DNA from: an uncultured Desulfobacterales bacterium
GTDB taxonomy: Bacteria; Desulfobacterota; Desulfobacteria; Desulfobacterales; JAHEIW01
DNA length: 64,000 nt
NCBI GenBank assembly: GCA_947259495.1
Contig: CAMYLV010000027.1
Location: forward strand, 1 to 64,000
Direction: 5' to 3'
A program made the position numbers and the translations under genes. The number at the start of each line of letters is the position of its first letter. Position 1 is the first letter of the stretch. Positions 42,225-51,510 of the stretch are shown here, piece after piece. The notes under the pieces were generated by a model. That model was not told the origin of the DNA. It ran no database searches and saw only the letters and a program-made list of their open reading frames with translations.

Positions 42225-43229
42225 TTGGCAAATATAGGCAAAAATAATGGTTTGACAGATGTGGCCGGCATAAAAGTAGGTCATTACACGGACACAGATG
42301 CCGCCAGCGGTGTAACCGTAGTGATTTGTGCCGAGGGGGCCGTTACCGGCGTTGACGTGCGCGGTTCTGCACCCGGCACCCGCGAAACCGACCTGCTGGC
42401 ACCGACCAACCTGGTCGAAAAGGCGCAGGCGGTGATGCTTTCCGGCGGTTCGGTTTACGGCCTGGCCGCCGCAGACGGTGTGGTGCGCTGGCTGGCAAAA
42501 AAGGGCTTTGGGTTTCCGCTGGACAAGGGATATGTCGCTCCGATCGTACCTGCCGCTGTTCTATACGATCTCGATCGCGGATCTGATTTTGTGCCCCCTA
42601 TTTGCGCCGAATGGGGCGAAAAAGCCTGCCGGGCAGCCGGCAACGGTCCAGTGGCCTGCGGTTGCGCGGGTGCCGGCACCGGGGCACGGTCCGGCAGCAT
42701 CAAAGGAGGGCTCGGGACCGCCAGCCGGATTCTGGATTCCGGCATCAGCGCAGCCGCTTTAGTGGCCGTCAATTCGGGCGGGTCGGTCATCGATCCAGCC
42801 ACCGGGCACCCCTGGGAAATTAACCTGGAAATCGGACAGGAGTTCGGCCGGCAGGGAAAACGGGCGGTAAAACTGCCGCCGTTGCCCGCAAGCGCTCCGG
42901 CTCAAAACACCACCATCGCAGTGGTCGCCACCGATGCCATCCTGAACAAAGCGCAGGCCTGCAAAGTTGCTCAGATGGCGCATGACGGCATGGCACGGGC
43001 CATTCGGCCGGCGCATACGATGTTCGACGGCGATACCATCTTTTGCATGGCCACCGGCAAACGAAAATTACCGGAAACCCCCGGATTTTTCAGTGCACCC
43101 CAGGCCCAAGCCATCACCGACATCGGTCACGCCATCGCAGACTGTCTGTCGAGAGCCATCATAACCGCCATCCTGACGGCTAGCAGTATGGCGGGTATGA
43201 CGGCATTTTGCGATCTTAAGAATCGATAG
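42225..43229 (+). CDS. P1-family (DmpA-like) aminopeptidase
   Basis: A 334-residue Ntn-type hydrolase of the DmpA/BapA family. These self-cleave to free an N-terminal Ser/Thr nucleophile; aligned with the family, the bond N228-T229 in AQNTTIAVVATDAIL is the likely site. SGGSVYGL (73-80), GTGARSGSIKGG (151-162) and the DGDTIF segment are family marks. Some members remove beta-amino acids such as beta-alanine, others D- or L-residues. The start is TTG at 42225, the only sensible in-frame start, with AAAAGG about 9 bases upstream; an ATG at 42220 is out of frame. First gene of the peptide operon. Confidence 0.88.
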   Translation: MANIGKNNGLTDVAGIKVGHYTDTDAASGVTVVICAEGAVTGVDVRGSAPGTRETDLLAPTNLVEKAQAVMLSGGSVYGLAAADGVVRWLAKKGFGFPLDKGYVAPIVPAAVLYDLDRGSDFVPPICAEWGEKACRAAGNGPVACGCAGAGTGARSGSIKGGLGTASRILDSGISAAALVAVNSGGSVIDPATGHPWEINLEIGQEFGRQGKRAVKLPPLPASAPAQNTTIAVVATDAILNKAQACKVAQMAHDGMARAIRPAHTMFDGDTIFCMATGKRKLPETPGFFSAPQAQAITDIGHAIADCLSRAIITAILTASSMAGMTAFCDLKNR

Positions 43230-43264
43230 CATTTCATAACCCAACCAAAATGGAGGGGAATACG

Positions 43265-44917
43265 ATGACCAAGAGGAGTTTAGGGAAGATTTTTCTTTTA
43301 TCTTTTATATTCATACTATCGGCCCTTTTAATACTTTCCTGCGAAAAATCTACAGAAACGGGCAGGGACGCAGAAAAACTCAATAAGCTAACCGAACAAG
43401 TCGAAAAATTGACTGAAAAGGTCGATCAATTATCCAAACAGGTTGATGAGATGGGCCGGAAACTGGAGAAATTCAGCGAAACAATGGCAGCCCCTCAACG
43501 AGGCGGAAGTCTGGTTCTGTGCGTGGGGGATGAACCACCGGGGCTGGATCCGACAGCGAGTGCCTCTGCCGCAATCGATCGGGTCGTTTACGCCAACATC
43601 ATGGAGGGTTTGATCAAGGTCGACCGCAATGGCAAATTTGTGCCCGGTCTGGCAGCCAAATGGGACGTTTCCCCGGACGGCAAGGTGTACACGTTTCAAC
43701 TTCGCCAGGGCGTCAAGTTTCACAACGGTGAAATTTTCAACGCCCGGGTGGCCCGGTGGAACCTTGAGCGCGGCGCGGCGGCGGACACTAAAAATGCCCA
43801 CCCTGAATTTTTCCGTGTCATCGAAAAAATCGAGACACCGTACGACTACACGCTGGTGGTGACCCTCAAGGATGTCGATGCCCTGTTTATCGTGCACATG
43901 GCTGAGGGCGACGCGGTTATGCTGCCGATGAAAGGATACGAAAATACCGCGGCGGCGCCGATCGGAACCGGACCGTTCAAATTCGCCAAATGGACCCGCG
44001 GCGACAGCGTGGGAATGGTTAGAAACGAGAAGTATTGGAACCCCGCCCTGCCCTACCTGGACAAGGTGACCTATCGGTTCATTAAGGACCCCAGCGCCCA
44101 GGTTGCGGCTTTGAAAGCCGGTGACGTGGATATCATCGGTTGGCTCTTCGCTCCCGAGCTGGCGGCGGACATCGCCATAGATAAGCGGTTTAAGGTGCTC
44201 TCGGGTGCTTCCACCTCCGAAGTCATCATGTCCACCAATAACAAGGCCAAACCTTTTGACAACAAGCTTGTGCGCCAGGCCATCGCCTATGCCATTGACC
44301 GCCAGACCGTCATCGACCTGGTCATGGCCGGCTACGGCACCGTCATCGGATCCCACTGGCCCCCCGTCACCCCTTACTACAAGAAGATGTCCGACAGGTT
44401 TCCCTTCAACCCGCAGAAAGCCAAAGAGCTGCTGGCCCAGGCCGGTTATCCGAGCGGTTTCGAGGCGACCATCAAACTACCGGCCATCTATCCCTATTCC
44501 CAGCGGGCCGGCGAGGTCATCGCCGACATGCTGGGTCAGATCGGGATCAAGCTCAAAATCGAGATTGTAGAGTGGGGTTTTTGGCTGGACCGCATTTTCA
44601 AGCAGAAGGACTTTGAACTGTCCATGATCGGCCACGCAGAAGCCTGGGACATCGGGATATACGCCAACCCGAATTACTACTTCCAGTACGATTCCCAGGA
44701 GTTCCGGGAAGCCTATGCCAAAGCGCTCAAGGCGCCAAACGAAGCGGAGAAAGCCAAATGGTTTGGACGCTGCCAGGAAATCATTGCCGAGGATGCCGTC
44801 AACGGCTTTCTTTTCCTTTCACCCGCACTTTCGGCAATGAAAGTCGAGCTGATGAACTGGTGGGAGAATTATCCAACCATTGCGCTCGATTGCACCGAAG
44901 TGTGGTGGAAGCGTTAG
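43265..44917 (+). CDS. Lipoprotein peptide-binding protein of ABC transporter
   Basis: A family-5 solute-binding protein of 550 residues anchored by lipid. The start at 43265 has GGAGGGG upstream. Signal FLLSFIFILSALLILSC ends in a lipobox Cys. Between the lipid anchor and the binding domain is an unusual heptad coiled coil (residues 35-75: LTEQVEKLTEKVDQLSKQVDEMG in spirit), which could form a spacer or trimer. The binding domain opens GGSLVLCVGDEPPGLDPTA and includes WDVSPDGKVYTFQLRQGVKFHNGE. Ligand likely di- or oligopeptide, judged from the neighbours. Confidence 0.93.
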   Translation: MTKRSLGKIFLLSFIFILSALLILSCEKSTETGRDAEKLNKLTEQVEKLTEKVDQLSKQVDEMGRKLEKFSETMAAPQRGGSLVLCVGDEPPGLDPTASASAAIDRVVYANIMEGLIKVDRNGKFVPGLAAKWDVSPDGKVYTFQLRQGVKFHNGEIFNARVARWNLERGAAADTKNAHPEFFRVIEKIETPYDYTLVVTLKDVDALFIVHMAEGDAVMLPMKGYENTAAAPIGTGPFKFAKWTRGDSVGMVRNEKYWNPALPYLDKVTYRFIKDPSAQVAALKAGDVDIIGWLFAPELAADIAIDKRFKVLSGASTSEVIMSTNNKAKPFDNKLVRQAIAYAIDRQTVIDLVMAGYGTVIGSHWPPVTPYYKKMSDRFPFNPQKAKELLAQAGYPSGFEATIKLPAIYPYSQRAGEVIADMLGQIGIKLKIEIVEWGFWLDRIFKQKDFELSMIGHAEAWDIGIYANPNYYFQYDSQEFREAYAKALKAPNEAEKAKWFGRCQEIIAEDAVNGFLFLSPALSAMKVELMNWWENYPTIALDCTEVWWKR

Positions 44918-44969
44918 TCCATTTTGCTGTGTGGGTAAATGAATAGACCGGTTCTTTTATTTTAATGAC

Positions 44970-45086
44970 ATCGGAGTGATGAACACTGGCGTAATGGAGT
45001 AATGAAGTAATAGCGTATTGGGATGATCTTTCTGAAAATGTCACCCATCATCCCCGGCAGTCCAGCACTCCACCACTCCAAGCATC
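44970..45086. repeat. Foldback word repeat, GGAGTGATG/CACTCC words
   Basis: The left arm (44973-45020) has GGAGTGATG, GTAATGGAGTAATGAAG; the right arm (45042-45081) has CCCATCATCCCCGG, CAGTCCAGCACTCC, ACCACTCCAAGC. It sits inside the transporter operon between binding protein and first permease and could tune the ratio of their mRNAs. A sister copy is at 57786-57874. Confidence 0.65.
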
Positions 45087-45097
45087 TATGAGTATCC

Positions 45098-46042
45098 ATG
45101 ATCCGCTACCTGATCAAAAAACTGATAACCCTATTGATTCTGCTTGGCCTTGTCTCCATTACGGTATTCGCGGTTCTTTTCGTTCTTCCCGGCGACCCGG
45201 CTCAGATTATTTTAGGGATCAATGCGACCCCCGAGTCGCTGGCGACGCTGCGCGCCGAGCTGGGTTTGGACAAATCATTCATGGGACAATATGCGCATTG
45301 GATGGGAAACCTTCTGCTGGGCCAGAGCCAACAGTCCATCCATTACAAAATGCCCGTTTACGAGTTGATCCGGGACAGCCTGGCGGTGACCGGTCCGCTG
45401 GCCCTTCTGGCCATGCTGTTCGCCCTCGCTATTTCGCTGCCTTTTGGCATCTACGCCGCCCGGCATCAAAACCAAGCCGGTGATGTGGTGGTTATGGTTT
45501 GCACCCAGCTCGGGCTCGCCACCCCGGAATTCTGGTTTGGGATTCTGCTCACCCTGTTGTTTTCGGTTCAGCTGGGCTGGTTCTCCGCCGGCGGCTTCCC
45601 GGGCTGGAGCACCGATTGCTGGGGTTCGCTCAAAGCGCTGCTTTTACCGGCCTTCGCCCTGGGCGTCATCCGCGCCTCCATCCTGACACGGCTGACGCGC
45701 TCCTCCATGCTGGAAGTTCTGAGTGAGGATTACGTGCGCACGGCGCGCGCCAAAGGGCTCAAAGAACGGACGGTCGTTTATGGACATGCACTGCGCAACG
45801 CACTCGCTCCGGTCCTGACCATCATGGGGCTTCAGTTGGGACAGCTACTGGCAGGGGCGATCATCATCGAAAACGTCTTTTTTCTGCCCGGTCTGGGAAG
45901 GCTCGTTTTTAACGCCATCGGCCAGCGAGATTTGCCGGTGGTGCGAGATATCGTATTGTTTATGGCGGCTGCCGTCGTGGTGGTCAATTTTCTCGTCGAT
46001 ATAGCCTACGCCGTTATTGATCCAAGAATACAGCTGGAGTAA
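45098..46042 (+). CDS. ABC peptide permease, DppB-type
   Basis: A 314-residue inner-membrane permease with six helices. The first helix starts the protein (LITLLILLGLVSITVFAVLFVLPGDPAQI), as in the DppB class. The EAA coupling loop that meets the ATPase is DYVRTARAKGLKERTVVYGHALRNALAP (near 206-233). It follows the binding-protein gene and precedes the second permease. Its weak ribosome-binding site may depend on the upstream repeat. Confidence 0.94.
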   Translation: MIRYLIKKLITLLILLGLVSITVFAVLFVLPGDPAQIILGINATPESLATLRAELGLDKSFMGQYAHWMGNLLLGQSQQSIHYKMPVYELIRDSLAVTGPLALLAMLFALAISLPFGIYAARHQNQAGDVVVMVCTQLGLATPEFWFGILLTLLFSVQLGWFSAGGFPGWSTDCWGSLKALLLPAFALGVIRASILTRLTRSSMLEVLSEDYVRTARAKGLKERTVVYGHALRNALAPVLTIMGLQLGQLLAGAIIIENVFFLPGLGRLVFNAIGQRDLPVVRDIVLFMAAAVVVVNFLVDIAYAVIDPRIQLE

Positions 46043-46108
46043 AGGGCAACTTTCTTGGATCTTTGAATCCGCGTTGGTTGAAGCCATCTGGATTTGAATA
46101 ACGCATTT

Positions 46109-46933
46109 ATGAAACGCTTCTTTAGAAATAAAAACTTTACCGTTGGATTTATTTTGTCGTTGATTGTGATCATCGCGGCTGTCATCAGTCTGATCTGGAC
46201 ACCCTTTGATGCCAACAGGATGAATGCCAAACTGCGTCTGCAGGGTCCGTCCTGGCAGCACCCGCTGGGAACAGACCAGTACGGCCGGGACACGCTCTCG
46301 CGGGTGATGGTGGGCGCCGTAAATTCGATTATCGTCGGGCTCATGACGGTGGCAATCGGTTTAAGTGTCGGCGTGCTATTGGGACTGGCATCAGCCTATT
46401 ACGGTAAATGGGTCGACGAGACGATTATGCGATTTTCAGACTTTTTATTCGGATTTCCAGCCGTATTGACAGCTATCTTGATAACCTCGATTTTGGGACC
46501 TTCCATGATCAACGCCATGCTGGCGATCAGCATTTTTTATATCCCGGTGTTCGCCCGCCTGACCCGGGCGGTGGCCATGCTCATCTGGGAGCGTGAGTTT
46601 ATCGTGGCCGCCCGTGCGGCCGGCATCAGCGAGTGGAAGATTGCCTGGCGCCATGTGCTGCCCAACATTCTTTCAACGTTGCTGATCCAGGGCACGATTC
46701 AATTTGCCGTGGCCATTTTGGCCGAGGCCGGGCTGAGCTATCTTGGATTGGGAACCCAGCCCCCACACGCCTCCTGGGGCCGAATGTTGAATGAAGCTCA
46801 GACCTATATGTCACTATCACCGTGGATGGCTATTTTTCCCGGATTGGCCATCGCCTGGGCAGTATTAGGATTTAATTTACTGGGAGATGGACTCAGGGAT
46901 ACTTTGGATCCCAAAATGGTCCGAATCAGATAG
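46109..46933 (+). CDS. ABC peptide permease, DppC-type
   Basis: Second permease, 274 residues from ATG 46109 (an in-frame TTG at 46094 would add five). Opening KRFFRNKNFTVGFILSLIVI matches the DppC class. GTDQYGRDTLSRVMVG (near 52-67) is typical, and its EAA loop is REFIVAARAAGISEWKIAWRHVLPN. It pairs with the preceding permease as a heterodimer; substrate specificity set by the binding protein. Confidence 0.93.
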   Translation: MKRFFRNKNFTVGFILSLIVIIAAVISLIWTPFDANRMNAKLRLQGPSWQHPLGTDQYGRDTLSRVMVGAVNSIIVGLMTVAIGLSVGVLLGLASAYYGKWVDETIMRFSDFLFGFPAVLTAILITSILGPSMINAMLAISIFYIPVFARLTRAVAMLIWEREFIVAARAAGISEWKIAWRHVLPNILSTLLIQGTIQFAVAILAEAGLSYLGLGTQPPHASWGRMLNEAQTYMSLSPWMAIFPGLAIAWAVLGFNLLGDGLRDTLDPKMVRIR

Positions 46934-47012
46934 TTTTCATCTGGAAACAAAATATACATATAAAGAACATATTTTCGAAATCTAAATTCGGTAAACTAAG
47001 CAATACATAGCA

Positions 47013-48287
47013 ATGTTACCTTCAGCAATTATCAAAAAAGTCCTTAGTCATATTGATCCAGACGAGCTAATTGCTTTGACGGCTGATCTGGTGCGGATCA
47101 ACTCGGTGTGGGATCCGGCAGCCGGCACCAGTGAACAGGCTGTCGCAGAAAAAGTCGCGCGCTGGGCGCAATCGCAGGGTTTTGTGGTTCAGATCGACCA
47201 AGTCGCCCCAAACAGGTCCAATATCATCATCAGCGGGCCAACCGGATCGGAAAAACGGACCCTCATGTTTGAGGCCCATACCGATGTGGTCACCCCGGGG
47301 GATGTTTCGGCCTGGCGATATGACCCCTTTGGCGCTGAAATTGTAGGCCGCCGGATGTATGGCCGCGGCACCAACGACACCAAGGGCAACCTGGCGGCCA
47401 TGCTGATTGCGATGAAAGCTTTAAAAACCGCAGCGGTTGAGCTTTCCGGTTCAGTGGTCGGCGGGGCTCTGTGTGACGAAGAAGATCAGATGCTCGGCGT
47501 CACGGATTTTATAAAAAGAGGTCATGCCGATAAGATAACCGCAGCTGTGATCTGCGAGCCGCAAGACGGCATGATCTGTACCTCTCAGAAAGGTGCTGTT
47601 CGCGCCAGCTATCGGATCACCGGCCGCATGAGCCATGGTGCCATGCCGCTATCCGGTTTGAACTGCGCGCCGGCCATCGCCCGGCTCATTGATGGCCTGC
47701 ACCAGCTGGAAAAAAAGGCGGCAACCACTGTCGGATGCGATACGCATTTAGGCTGGCCCAGCTTCACACCAACTGTCATCCAGGCCCCGTCGGCCGGCGC
47801 GCCCCAGCTCAATGTCATGCCCGGGGAAGCCGAGGTGCTGGTGGACATTCGCACCACGCCCGCGCAGTCCCATCAAAAAATCACCACGGAGCTGAAAACA
47901 CTGGCCCAAAATGTTACCCAAAAGGTCCGGGAAAGTTACAAACAGTACGACGACCTGCTTGATTTGCAACGGCGTCAAGACCTGGCAGTGCGTGTTGACA
48001 TTTTAACCGACAGACCCTGTACGCTGACCGATGCGGCCGAGCCCATCGTTAAAGCGGCAGCCTGGGCCATCCAAACGATCAGCCGTAAAACACCGGTCTT
48101 TGGAGGGGTGCCCGGCGCAACCGACGGGACCTTTCTGTGGTCCATGAAAAACATACCGATCGTCACCATGGGCGCGGGCAACCGCCGGATTCCCCATCAA
48201 ATCGACGAATGGGTCGATCTGGATCAACTGATTGAGACCGCCGGGGTTTATGCCCTGACAGCGCTGCAATATCTCCGGGCCGGATAA
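47013..48287 (+). CDS. M20-family metallopeptidase
   Basis: A 424-residue zinc peptidase of the ArgE/DapE/carnosinase clan. Zinc motifs: HTDVV near residue 89 (with H and D ligands), RGTNDTKGNLAAM with bridging Asp, CDEEDQM with Glu pair, and a later ligand near PGATDGTF. The dimerisation domain has RMSHGAMPLSG. Without signal peptide, so it acts on imported peptides. Family members include carnosinase-like beta-alanyl dipeptidases, relevant to the panE-panB neighbours. It lies within the transporter operon, between permease and ATPase genes. Confidence 0.9.
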   Translation: MLPSAIIKKVLSHIDPDELIALTADLVRINSVWDPAAGTSEQAVAEKVARWAQSQGFVVQIDQVAPNRSNIIISGPTGSEKRTLMFEAHTDVVTPGDVSAWRYDPFGAEIVGRRMYGRGTNDTKGNLAAMLIAMKALKTAAVELSGSVVGGALCDEEDQMLGVTDFIKRGHADKITAAVICEPQDGMICTSQKGAVRASYRITGRMSHGAMPLSGLNCAPAIARLIDGLHQLEKKAATTVGCDTHLGWPSFTPTVIQAPSAGAPQLNVMPGEAEVLVDIRTTPAQSHQKITTELKTLAQNVTQKVRESYKQYDDLLDLQRRQDLAVRVDILTDRPCTLTDAAEPIVKAAAWAIQTISRKTPVFGGVPGATDGTFLWSMKNIPIVTMGAGNRRIPHQIDEWVDLDQLIETAGVYALTALQYLRAG

Positions 48288-48292
48288 AGCAA

Positions 48293-49300
48293 ATGGATCC
48301 TAAACTTTTAACAATCGAAGCTCTGAGTGTTCACTTCCACCTTCCCGAAGGTGTCGCCCGGGCGGTGGATGGGATCGGCTTTGATCTGCAACCCGGCGAA
48401 ACCCTGGGGCTGGTGGGGGAATCCGGTTGCGGCAAAAGTGTCACCGCGTTAAGCATTTTAGGTCTGGTTCAGTCTCCGCCGGGCCGGATCGAAGCCGGCC
48501 GTATCCTGTTTGAAAGCCGGAATTTGCTGCGGCTGGATGCCGAGGGCTTGCGCCGTATTCGGGGCCGGGACATCTCAATGATTTTTCAGGAACCCATGAC
48601 GTCTCTAAATCCGGTGCTGCCCATCGGACGACAGGTGGCCGAACCGCTGATGGTCCATAAGGCACTTTCACGATCGGAAGCAATGGCAGAAGCGGCTGCA
48701 TGGCTGGATCACGTTAAAATCCCGGCTGCCCGCAAACGGCTTGACGATTACCCCCACCAGCTCTCCGGTGGTATGCGCCAGCGGGTAATGATTGCTATGG
48801 CGATGGTGTGTCGGCCGAAATTACTGATCGCCGATGAGCCCACCACCGCGCTGGATGTAACCATTCAGGCCCAGATCCTGTCCCTCATGCTGATGTTAAA
48901 ATCAGAATTGAATATGTCTGTGTTGCTGATTACACATGACCTGGGGGTGGTGGCCCAGATGGCCTCGCGGGTGGTGGTCATGTATGCCGGTCAGGTCGTT
49001 GAGGAGGGGCGTATGACGGACATGTTTGATCAACCCTTTCACCCCTACACCCGGGGCCTTCTCAAATCGATGCCGCGATTGGGCGATCGTCGGGCCGGAC
49101 GTCCACCCCGGCTCAATGAAATTCCCGGAACCGTTCCATCCCTCATTGAAGCCGTTAGCGGGTGCCGGTTTGCCGGCCGCTGTCCGCACGTGTTTGACGT
49201 CTGTCGCAAACAGCAACCCGATCTTTTTAAAATCGGTGCCGGCCAGCGCGCGCGCTGTTGGCTGAAGCGCTACCCGGATCGGAGGAAACCAGATGCCTGA
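48293..49300 (+). CDS. ABC peptide ATPase, DppD-type
   Basis: A 335-residue ATPase. Walker [10 protein letters not shown] (near 40), signature LSGGMRQRV, Walker [13 protein letters not shown], and H-loop THDLGVV are intact. The C-terminal oligopeptide-transport domain has Cys-rich [15 protein letters not shown]. Works with the next gene as a heterodimer. Five bases follow the M20 stop. The next gene starts 8 bases inside this one. Confidence 0.95.
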   Translation: MDPKLLTIEALSVHFHLPEGVARAVDGIGFDLQPGETLGLVGESGCGKSVTALSILGLVQSPPGRIEAGRILFESRNLLRLDAEGLRRIRGRDISMIFQEPMTSLNPVLPIGRQVAEPLMVHKALSRSEAMAEAAAWLDHVKIPAARKRLDDYPHQLSGGMRQRVMIAMAMVCRPKLLIADEPTTALDVTIQAQILSLMLMLKSELNMSVLLITHDLGVVAQMASRVVVMYAGQVVEEGRMTDMFDQPFHPYTRGLLKSMPRLGDRRAGRPPRLNEIPGTVPSLIEAVSGCRFAGRCPHVFDVCRKQQPDLFKIGAGQRARCWLKRYPDRRKPDA

Positions 49301-50285
49301 AGTCCCCCTGTTAAAGGTCAACAACCTGATCAAGGAATTTCCGCTGGGCGGTGGCTTGTTTGCCGAACCCAGGGCCCGGGTCCGGGCCGTCGATGATGTT
49401 TCCTTCGCGCTGTCACGCGGTGAAACTTTTGGCCTGGTAGGGGAATCGGGTTGCGGCAAAACAACGCTGGGACGCTTGATTCTGAGGTTAGTCGAACCCA
49501 CCAGCGGGGATGTCGAATTCGACGGTCAACATATTCTGGCATTAGGCGCTAAAGAAATGCGGTTGCTGCGGCGCCGCATGCAGATTATTTTCCAGGACCC
49601 CTACGCCAGCCTCGATCCGCGCATGAAGGTAAACGCCATCGTCACCGAACCGTTGTGCGCGATACAAAATCTTGCGAAAAGCGAACGCAAAAAGGTTGCT
49701 GCCGAACTGATCGAAAAAGTCGGACTGCGGGCAGCAGATTTGGATAAGTATCCGCATGAATTTTCAGGCGGACAACGTCAGCGGATCAGCATTGCACGGG
49801 CGCTGTGCGTGCGCCCGGATTTGATTGTCGCCGATGAGCCGGTCAGCGCTCTGGACGTTTCCATTCAGGCCCAGGTCATCAATTTAATGGCGGATCTTAA
49901 AAAAGAGTTCCAGCTGTCCTATGTTTTCATTTCACATGATTTGAGTGTGGTCGAGCACATCAGCGACCGCATCGCTGTCATGTACCTTGGAACGATCGTG
50001 GAGCTGGCACCGGCCGTAAGTTTCAGTGACTCCCCCCGTCATCCTTATACGGCGGCACTGCTGCGAGCCGTGCCAATGCCCGACCCGCACCGAAAAACCG
50101 AGCCGTTTCCCATGGAGGGTGATGCGCCCAGCCCGATCGATCCGCCGCCGGGTTGCGCTTTTCATCCCCGATGTCCGCACGCGTTTGAGCGCTGCCGGGT
50201 TGAAAAGCCCTCACTGGTAAAAACGGCACGGCAACATTTCGTAGCCTGCTGGCTGAACAACAGCCGAGGACTGGGTATTGAATAA
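49293..50285 (+). CDS. ABC peptide ATPase, DppF-type
   Basis: A 330-residue ATPase with Walker [12 protein letters not shown], signature [12 protein letters not shown], Walker [13 protein letters not shown], and SHDLSVV. C-terminal [15 protein letters not shown]. Overlaps DppD by 8 bases, so translation is coupled. Last gene of the transporter set before panE. Confidence 0.95.
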   Translation: MPEVPLLKVNNLIKEFPLGGGLFAEPRARVRAVDDVSFALSRGETFGLVGESGCGKTTLGRLILRLVEPTSGDVEFDGQHILALGAKEMRLLRRRMQIIFQDPYASLDPRMKVNAIVTEPLCAIQNLAKSERKKVAAELIEKVGLRAADLDKYPHEFSGGQRQRISIARALCVRPDLIVADEPVSALDVSIQAQVINLMADLKKEFQLSYVFISHDLSVVEHISDRIAVMYLGTIVELAPAVSFSDSPRHPYTAALLRAVPMPDPHRKTEPFPMEGDAPSPIDPPPGCAFHPRCPHAFERCRVEKPSLVKTARQHFVACWLNNSRGLGIE

Positions 50286-50438
50286 TGAAAATTGAAGATT
50301 GAAGATTATTTCTCGATGGTCTTCCAAGTCATTGAGAAATGACCATATCATGCGTTGTGCCCGGAGTAAAAAACTGTAAATAAAAAAGGCAAAATTCCTT
50401 AAATATTCAATCTGCAATATTCAATATTCAATCCATAC
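50283..50438. repeat. Foldback word repeat, TTGAAGATT/AATATTCAAT words
   Basis: The left arm AATGAAAATTGAAGATTGAAG (50283-50303) faces TTAAATATTCAATCTGCAAT, ATTCAATATTCAATCC (50399-50434). Related to 11380-11478. It separates the transporter genes from panE, 13 bases before its ATG, and overlaps the panE ribosome-binding region (GGGAG at 50439). Confidence 0.65.
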
Positions 50439-50450
50439 GGGAGAAAAAAC

Positions 50451-51371
50451 ATGAAAATAGCCGTTGTCGGTGCCGGAGCGATGGGCAGCCTGTTCGGCAC
50501 CCTCCTGGCTGAAGGCGGCCATGCCGTCTGGCTCTATGATGTCTGGCAAGAACACATTGATGCAGTCAACCAAGATGGGGTCACGCTTGAGTTTGACGGC
50601 AAGATCCGCCGGGTCAGGCTGGAGGCCACCACGGATCCTTTGCAAATCGGAGAAGCAGAGCTGGTGCTAGTTTTTGTAAAAGCGACCCAAACCAAATCCG
50701 CCGCACAAACAGCTGCTCGACTGGCGGGCTCCAAAGGTCTGGTAATGACCCTGCAAAACGGTATGGGCAACGCCGAGACAATCGCGCACATCATCACGCC
50801 CCGGCGCATCCTGGTCGGCACGACGGCGCATGGTGCCACAATGCTGAAAGCCGGATCGATTCGGCACGCCGGTGCCGGCCCCACAACTGTCGGGATGTGG
50901 GCCGACGGTGAAAAGGAATTTCAAAACGCCCGGCAAATCGCTGATCAATTTACGCAGGTCGGAATCGAAACCACTGCGGTTAAAGATGTTCGTCCGGTGA
51001 TCTGGGACAAGCTGCTCGTTAATGTCGGAATCAATGCCATCACCGCTTTAACGGGCATTAAAAACGGACAGATACTGGATCTCGAGCTGACCCGGGAACT
51101 TAGCCGCGCTGCAATCGAAGAAGCGGCTTCAGTGGCACAGGCCCGGGGAATCCAGATGCGCAAAGATCCGGCATCCCCTGTTTTTCAGGTCGCTGCAGCC
51201 ACTGCAGCCAACCGATCCTCCATGGGCCAGGATGTGGATCACTGTCGGCCGACTGAAATTATGGCCATAAACGGGTTTGTGGTGCGTGAAGCCGAAAGCA
51301 TGGGCATTTCCGCCCCGGTCAACCGGACGCTGACAGCATTGGTGCAGACGATGGAGGCACATTATAAATAA
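50451..51371 (+). CDS. panE: 2-dehydropantoate 2-reductase
   Basis: NADPH-dependent ketopantoate reductase of pantothenate synthesis, 306 residues. The N-terminus IAVVGAGAMGSLFGTLLAEGG holds the GxGxxG dinucleotide loop; the middle has QNGMGNAETIA; the C-terminal helical domain includes IWDKLLVNVGINAITALTGI with the catalytic Lys. It has a fair ribosome-binding site (GGGAG). It is followed by panB. With panB it makes pantoate, the acyl half of pantothenate; panC and panD are not in the window. Reductases of this family sometimes act on other 2-ketoacids. Confidence 0.93.
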   Translation: MKIAVVGAGAMGSLFGTLLAEGGHAVWLYDVWQEHIDAVNQDGVTLEFDGKIRRVRLEATTDPLQIGEAELVLVFVKATQTKSAAQTAARLAGSKGLVMTLQNGMGNAETIAHIITPRRILVGTTAHGATMLKAGSIRHAGAGPTTVGMWADGEKEFQNARQIADQFTQVGIETTAVKDVRPVIWDKLLVNVGINAITALTGIKNGQILDLELTRELSRAAIEEAASVAQARGIQMRKDPASPVFQVAAATAANRSSMGQDVDHCRPTEIMAINGFVVREAESMGISAPVNRTLTALVQTMEAHYK

Positions 51372-51373
51372 CG

Positions 51374-51478
51374 GAAGACAGAGGACAGAAAACAGATGTC
51401 AGAAGGGATGTCTCATCTTTCAGCATTTCTGGTCTGTCTTCTGTCCTCTGGCCTCTGCCTTCTGAAATGTGAATTCTC
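51374..51478. repeat. Foldback word repeat, CAGAGGACAGA words, with conserved core
   Basis: The left arm AGACAGAGGACAGAAAACAG (51376-51395) faces TCTGTCTTCTGTCCTCTGGC (51433-51452) and CTCTGCCTTCTG. The core gggatgtctcatctttcagc (51405-51424) matches the centre of 29690-29822. It lies between panE and panB. Confidence 0.75.
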
Positions 51479-51510
51479 CAACCAAAATCTAATGGAAAGG
51501 GAACAAACAA

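Noticed and set aside
43430..44356. A 308-residue minus-strand frame over the binding-protein gene
   Set aside because: Antisense of a clear family-5 binding protein; no family signature.
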